NCBI GenBank assembly: GCA_910577565.1
Contig: CAJTNJ010000008.1
Span: 3,939-67,938, forward strand
Source of the DNA: an uncultured Oscillospiraceae bacterium
GTDB taxonomy: Bacteria; Bacillota; Clostridia; Oscillospirales; Ruminococcaceae
Reading direction: 5' to 3'
Length of the DNA stretch: 64,000 bases
Under the pieces are notes generated by a model. That model ran no database searches, had not been told where the DNA came from, and was given only the letters and a program-made list of their open reading frames with translations. Shown here piece after piece: positions 62,120-64,000 of the stretch. The position numbers were made by a program, and so were the translations under genes. Position 1 is the stretch's first letter, and each line of letters opens with the position of its first letter.

Positions 62120-63082
62120 ATGCCAAGCGAAAAAAGCTTGAAAGCCAAACAACGATTTGTTTCAGAACTTGTGGATAAGATAAAATCTTCAAATGTCGGA
62201 ATTTTAGTATCTTACAAAGGTATTAATGTAGAAAATGATACAAAACTTAGAAGGGAAATGCGCGAGGCGGGTGTAAATTATTTTGTAGTTAAAAATACTA
62301 TGTTGCGTTTTGCGTCAAAAGAAGTTGGTTACGATTTTGATGAAAAATTAACTGGTACCACTGCGCTTGCTCTTAGCCCTGAAGATCCCGTTAGTGTTGC
62401 AAAAATTTTAACCAAGTATGCAAAAAAATTGAAAGAAAACACTGAGTTTACATTAAAAACTGGATTCTTAGATGGAAAGATAATCGACGTTGACACCATT
62501 GTTGAGATTGGCTCTCTGCCTTCAAAAGAACAACTCATCGGCCAATTGCTCAGTGTTTTGGTTGCTCCAATTCGTGGTCTTGCTGTTGCGCTTAATGCAG
62601 TTGCAGAAAAAGATCCAAAAGACACTGTCGCTGAAAAAAGTTCTGATGTTAAGAATTTAGTAGATGCTAAAACTGACGAGAAGGCAGATGTTAAAGCTGA
62701 TACTGACAAATATGTAGATGTTAAGGTTGACAATAAAGTTCATGCTAAAAAAACTACAGATGCTAAGAAGTCTGTAGATAATAAATCTGACCAAAAATCT
62801 GATACTGAAAAAGACACAGACGCTAAACCTGATAAAAAAGTAGGTGTTGATAAGATTTTAGATGTTAAGGTTGACAATAAAGTTGGTACTGAAAAGGCTA
62901 CAAACTTTAAAAAATCAACAACTACAAAATCTGCTATATCTGAAACAGATAAATCTGAGAAAAAGCCTAAAGATGCCGCTAAAAAACCGGCTGCAAAAAC
63001 TGTATCGTCTGATTCTTCAGCTAAAAAGACGACAAAATCAAAAACTACTGATAAAGCTGAAAAAGAAGCATCAAAATCTTAA
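62120..63082 (+). CDS. rplJ: 50S ribosomal protein L10 with long charged C-terminal extension
   Basis: Residues 1-170 are a complete L10 (SEKSLKAKQRFVSELVDKIK, GVNYFVVKNTMLRFASKEVG, SKEQLIGQLLSVLVAPIRGL), which anchors L7/L12 to the ribosome stalk. About 150 more residues follow, made mostly of Lys, Asp, Thr, Ser and Val, with a repeated DVKVDNKV and an Ala/Lys/Pro-rich end (KDAAKKPAAKTVSSDSSAKK). L10 proteins usually end near residue 165-180. The tail is probably disordered. The gene keeps a normal ribosome site (ACGGAGGTG) and is followed by rplL. Confidence 0.93.
   Translation: MPSEKSLKAKQRFVSELVDKIKSSNVGILVSYKGINVENDTKLRREMREAGVNYFVVKNTMLRFASKEVGYDFDEKLTGTTALALSPEDPVSVAKILTKYAKKLKENTEFTLKTGFLDGKIIDVDTIVEIGSLPSKEQLIGQLLSVLVAPIRGLAVALNAVAEKDPKDTVAEKSSDVKNLVDAKTDEKADVKADTDKYVDVKVDNKVHAKKTTDAKKSVDNKSDQKSDTEKDTDAKPDKKVGVDKILDVKVDNKVGTEKATNFKKSTTTKSAISETDKSEKKPKDAAKKPAAKTVSSDSSAKKTTKSKTTDKAEKEASKS
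62717..62884 (+). repeat. Internal direct repeat in the L10 tail
   Basis: GATGTTAAGGTTGACAATAA occurs at 62717 and again at 62861, 144 bases (48 codons) apart, encoding DVKVDNKV both times. The tail appears to have grown by in-frame duplication. Confidence 0.8.
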
Positions 63083-63139
63083 ATATATTAAATTTTAAAT
63101 GATGCGTGAATTTAATTTTACTGAAGGAGGTAATACATC

Positions 63140-63511
63140 ATGGCTGATGTTGCAAAGTTTATTGAAGAGATTAAAAGCCTATCTGTGCTTGAATTAAATG
63201 AGCTTGTTAAAGCTATAGAAGAAGAGTTTGGCGTTTCAGCTGCTGCTCCTATTATGGTTAGTGGAGGTGCTGCTGCTGCAGATGGCGGTGCTGCTGAAAA
63301 AACTGAATTTGATGTTGTTTTAACTGAAGTTGGTAGCAGCAAAATGAACGTTATAAAGCTCGTTAAAGAAATTACAGGTCTTGGACTTAAGGATGCTAAA
63401 GCTATAGTTGACGAAGCTCCAAAACCAGTTAAAGAAGCTGTTGATAAAGCAGAGGCTGAAAGCATTAAAGCTAAACTTGAAGAAGCTGGAGCTAAAGTTG
63501 AACTTAAATAA
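63140..63511 (+). CDS. rplL: 50S ribosomal protein L7/L12
   Basis: 123 residues: an N-terminal dimerisation part (ADVAKFIEEIKSLSVLELNE), an Ala/Gly-rich hinge (AAPIMVSGGAAAADGGAAEK), and the C-terminal factor-binding domain (KTEFDVVLTEVGSSKMNVIK; ITGLGLKDAKAIVDEAPKPV). ATG at 63140 follows AGGAGGTAATAC. Normal length. Confidence 0.97.
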   Translation: MADVAKFIEEIKSLSVLELNELVKAIEEEFGVSAAAPIMVSGGAAAADGGAAEKTEFDVVLTEVGSSKMNVIKLVKEITGLGLKDAKAIVDEAPKPVKEAVDKAEAESIKAKLEEAGAKVELK

Positions 63512-63525
63512 CATTTTATCCTTTG

Positions 63526-63557
63526 TTGGGTGCCATTTGGTACCCGTTATTTTTTTG
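63526..63557 (+). terminator. Intrinsic terminator after rplL
   Basis: GGGTGCC pairs with GGTACCC around ATTT and is followed by GTTATTTTTTT. Confidence 0.8.
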
Positions 63558-64000
63558 TTAAAATTTATCTTAAAAATATTAAAAAGAAATAATAAAAAAG
63601 GATACAGCTACAAAATTAAAAAAATGGCTTAACCGATTTTCACAGTTATCTTACCTAATTTGTTGAATTGTCTCATATATTATTTTAAAATATTGAAATC
63701 AAATTATAGTCACTATTGATAATTTTTTGTGCTTAGTATCAATGAACTAATTATGGATAGAAATAACTACTTACCAATAATTTTTATTTTATAGGGTTTT
63801 CATGCAATTTTCGACTTATTTTACAATAAACCATTAGTAAGTTTTCAGTTTAATTCGTATATATCATATCTAATATCTTCTTTGACAAAACACCATTAAT
63901 TCCAAAATATTGTGACGATATTTTTTGTTGTTTTACACATAAATTACAATGCTTTTAGATTACTAAAACTATCACAGAACAATATAAAATTAATGTGTGT
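63558..64000. other. Intergenic region at the window end
   Basis: 440 bp, AT-rich, no gene or RNA seen. rpoB, which often follows rplL, does not begin inside the window. Confidence 0.5.

Overview
The window is AT-rich (roughly a third G+C by eye) and reads as chromosome of a low-GC Firmicute of the Clostridia, probably related to the Oscillospirales. The support is a glmS ribozyme ahead of glmS, an L10 leader RNA, an mraZ-headed division/cell-wall cluster, HydE/HydG/HydF for an [FeFe]-hydrogenase, a DUF5685 gene near a J-domain gene, a C+ type L33, and sigma-A-like promoters with 16-17 bp spacers. Many intergenic gaps of 300-900 bp, decayed IS elements and gene fragments suggest a genome losing DNA, as in a host-associated lineage; that is inference.

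Layout. 1-6.7 kb: the tail of a GLUG-repeat surface protein, an orphan solute-binding lipoprotein, DUF5685, and an operon of a J-domain protein, a membrane protein and a lipoprotein, then a SurA-like lipoprotein. 7.2-17.5 kb: a ten-gene glycan operon with a near-consensus promoter and a terminator (two GT2 enzymes, rmlA-rmlD-rmlB-rmlC for dTDP-L-rhamnose, a Wzm/Wzt-type exporter, a 900-residue methyltransferase/double-GT2 fusion, a GNAT). 18-22.8 kb: galE (minus), ispD-ispF, and a DUF3343/cysteine desulfurase pair behind a structured leader. 23-26 kb: a second GLUG gene broken by an in-frame TGA, and an OppA-like lipoprotein. 26.2-28.6 kb: glmS (minus) with ribozyme and promoter. 28.6-42.1 kb: mraZ-rsmH-ftsL-PBP-murE-murF-mraY-ftsW-murG-murA-ftsQ, without murB, murC or murD, and with a decayed tandem duplication at the ftsW/murG junction. 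42.3-43.4 kb: a third, intact GLUG gene.

43.7-54 kb: a DEAD-box helicase, an acyl-CoA thioesterase, uppP, IS5-like and IS3-family remnants around tRNA-Leu, tRNA-Ser and tRNA-Val, glmU, a YhfC-family membrane protein and cinA. 54.4-58.2 kb: hydE-hydG-hydF on the minus strand. 58.5-63.6 kb: rpmG-secE-nusG-rplK-rplA, a long gap with promoter and L10 leader, then rplJ (with an unusual tail of about 150 residues) and rplL. The last 440 bp hold no gene.

Much of the window serves the envelope: glmS and glmU make UDP-GlcNAc, murA/E/F, mraY, murG, ftsW and the PBP build peptidoglycan, uppP recycles the lipid carrier, and the rml operon makes and exports a rhamnose-containing glycan. The most unusual items are the three-member GLUG family with conserved promoters and terminators, the L10 tail, the J-domain protein without the HPD histidine, the ftsW/murG duplication, and the unclassified leader ahead of the cysteine desulfurase pair.
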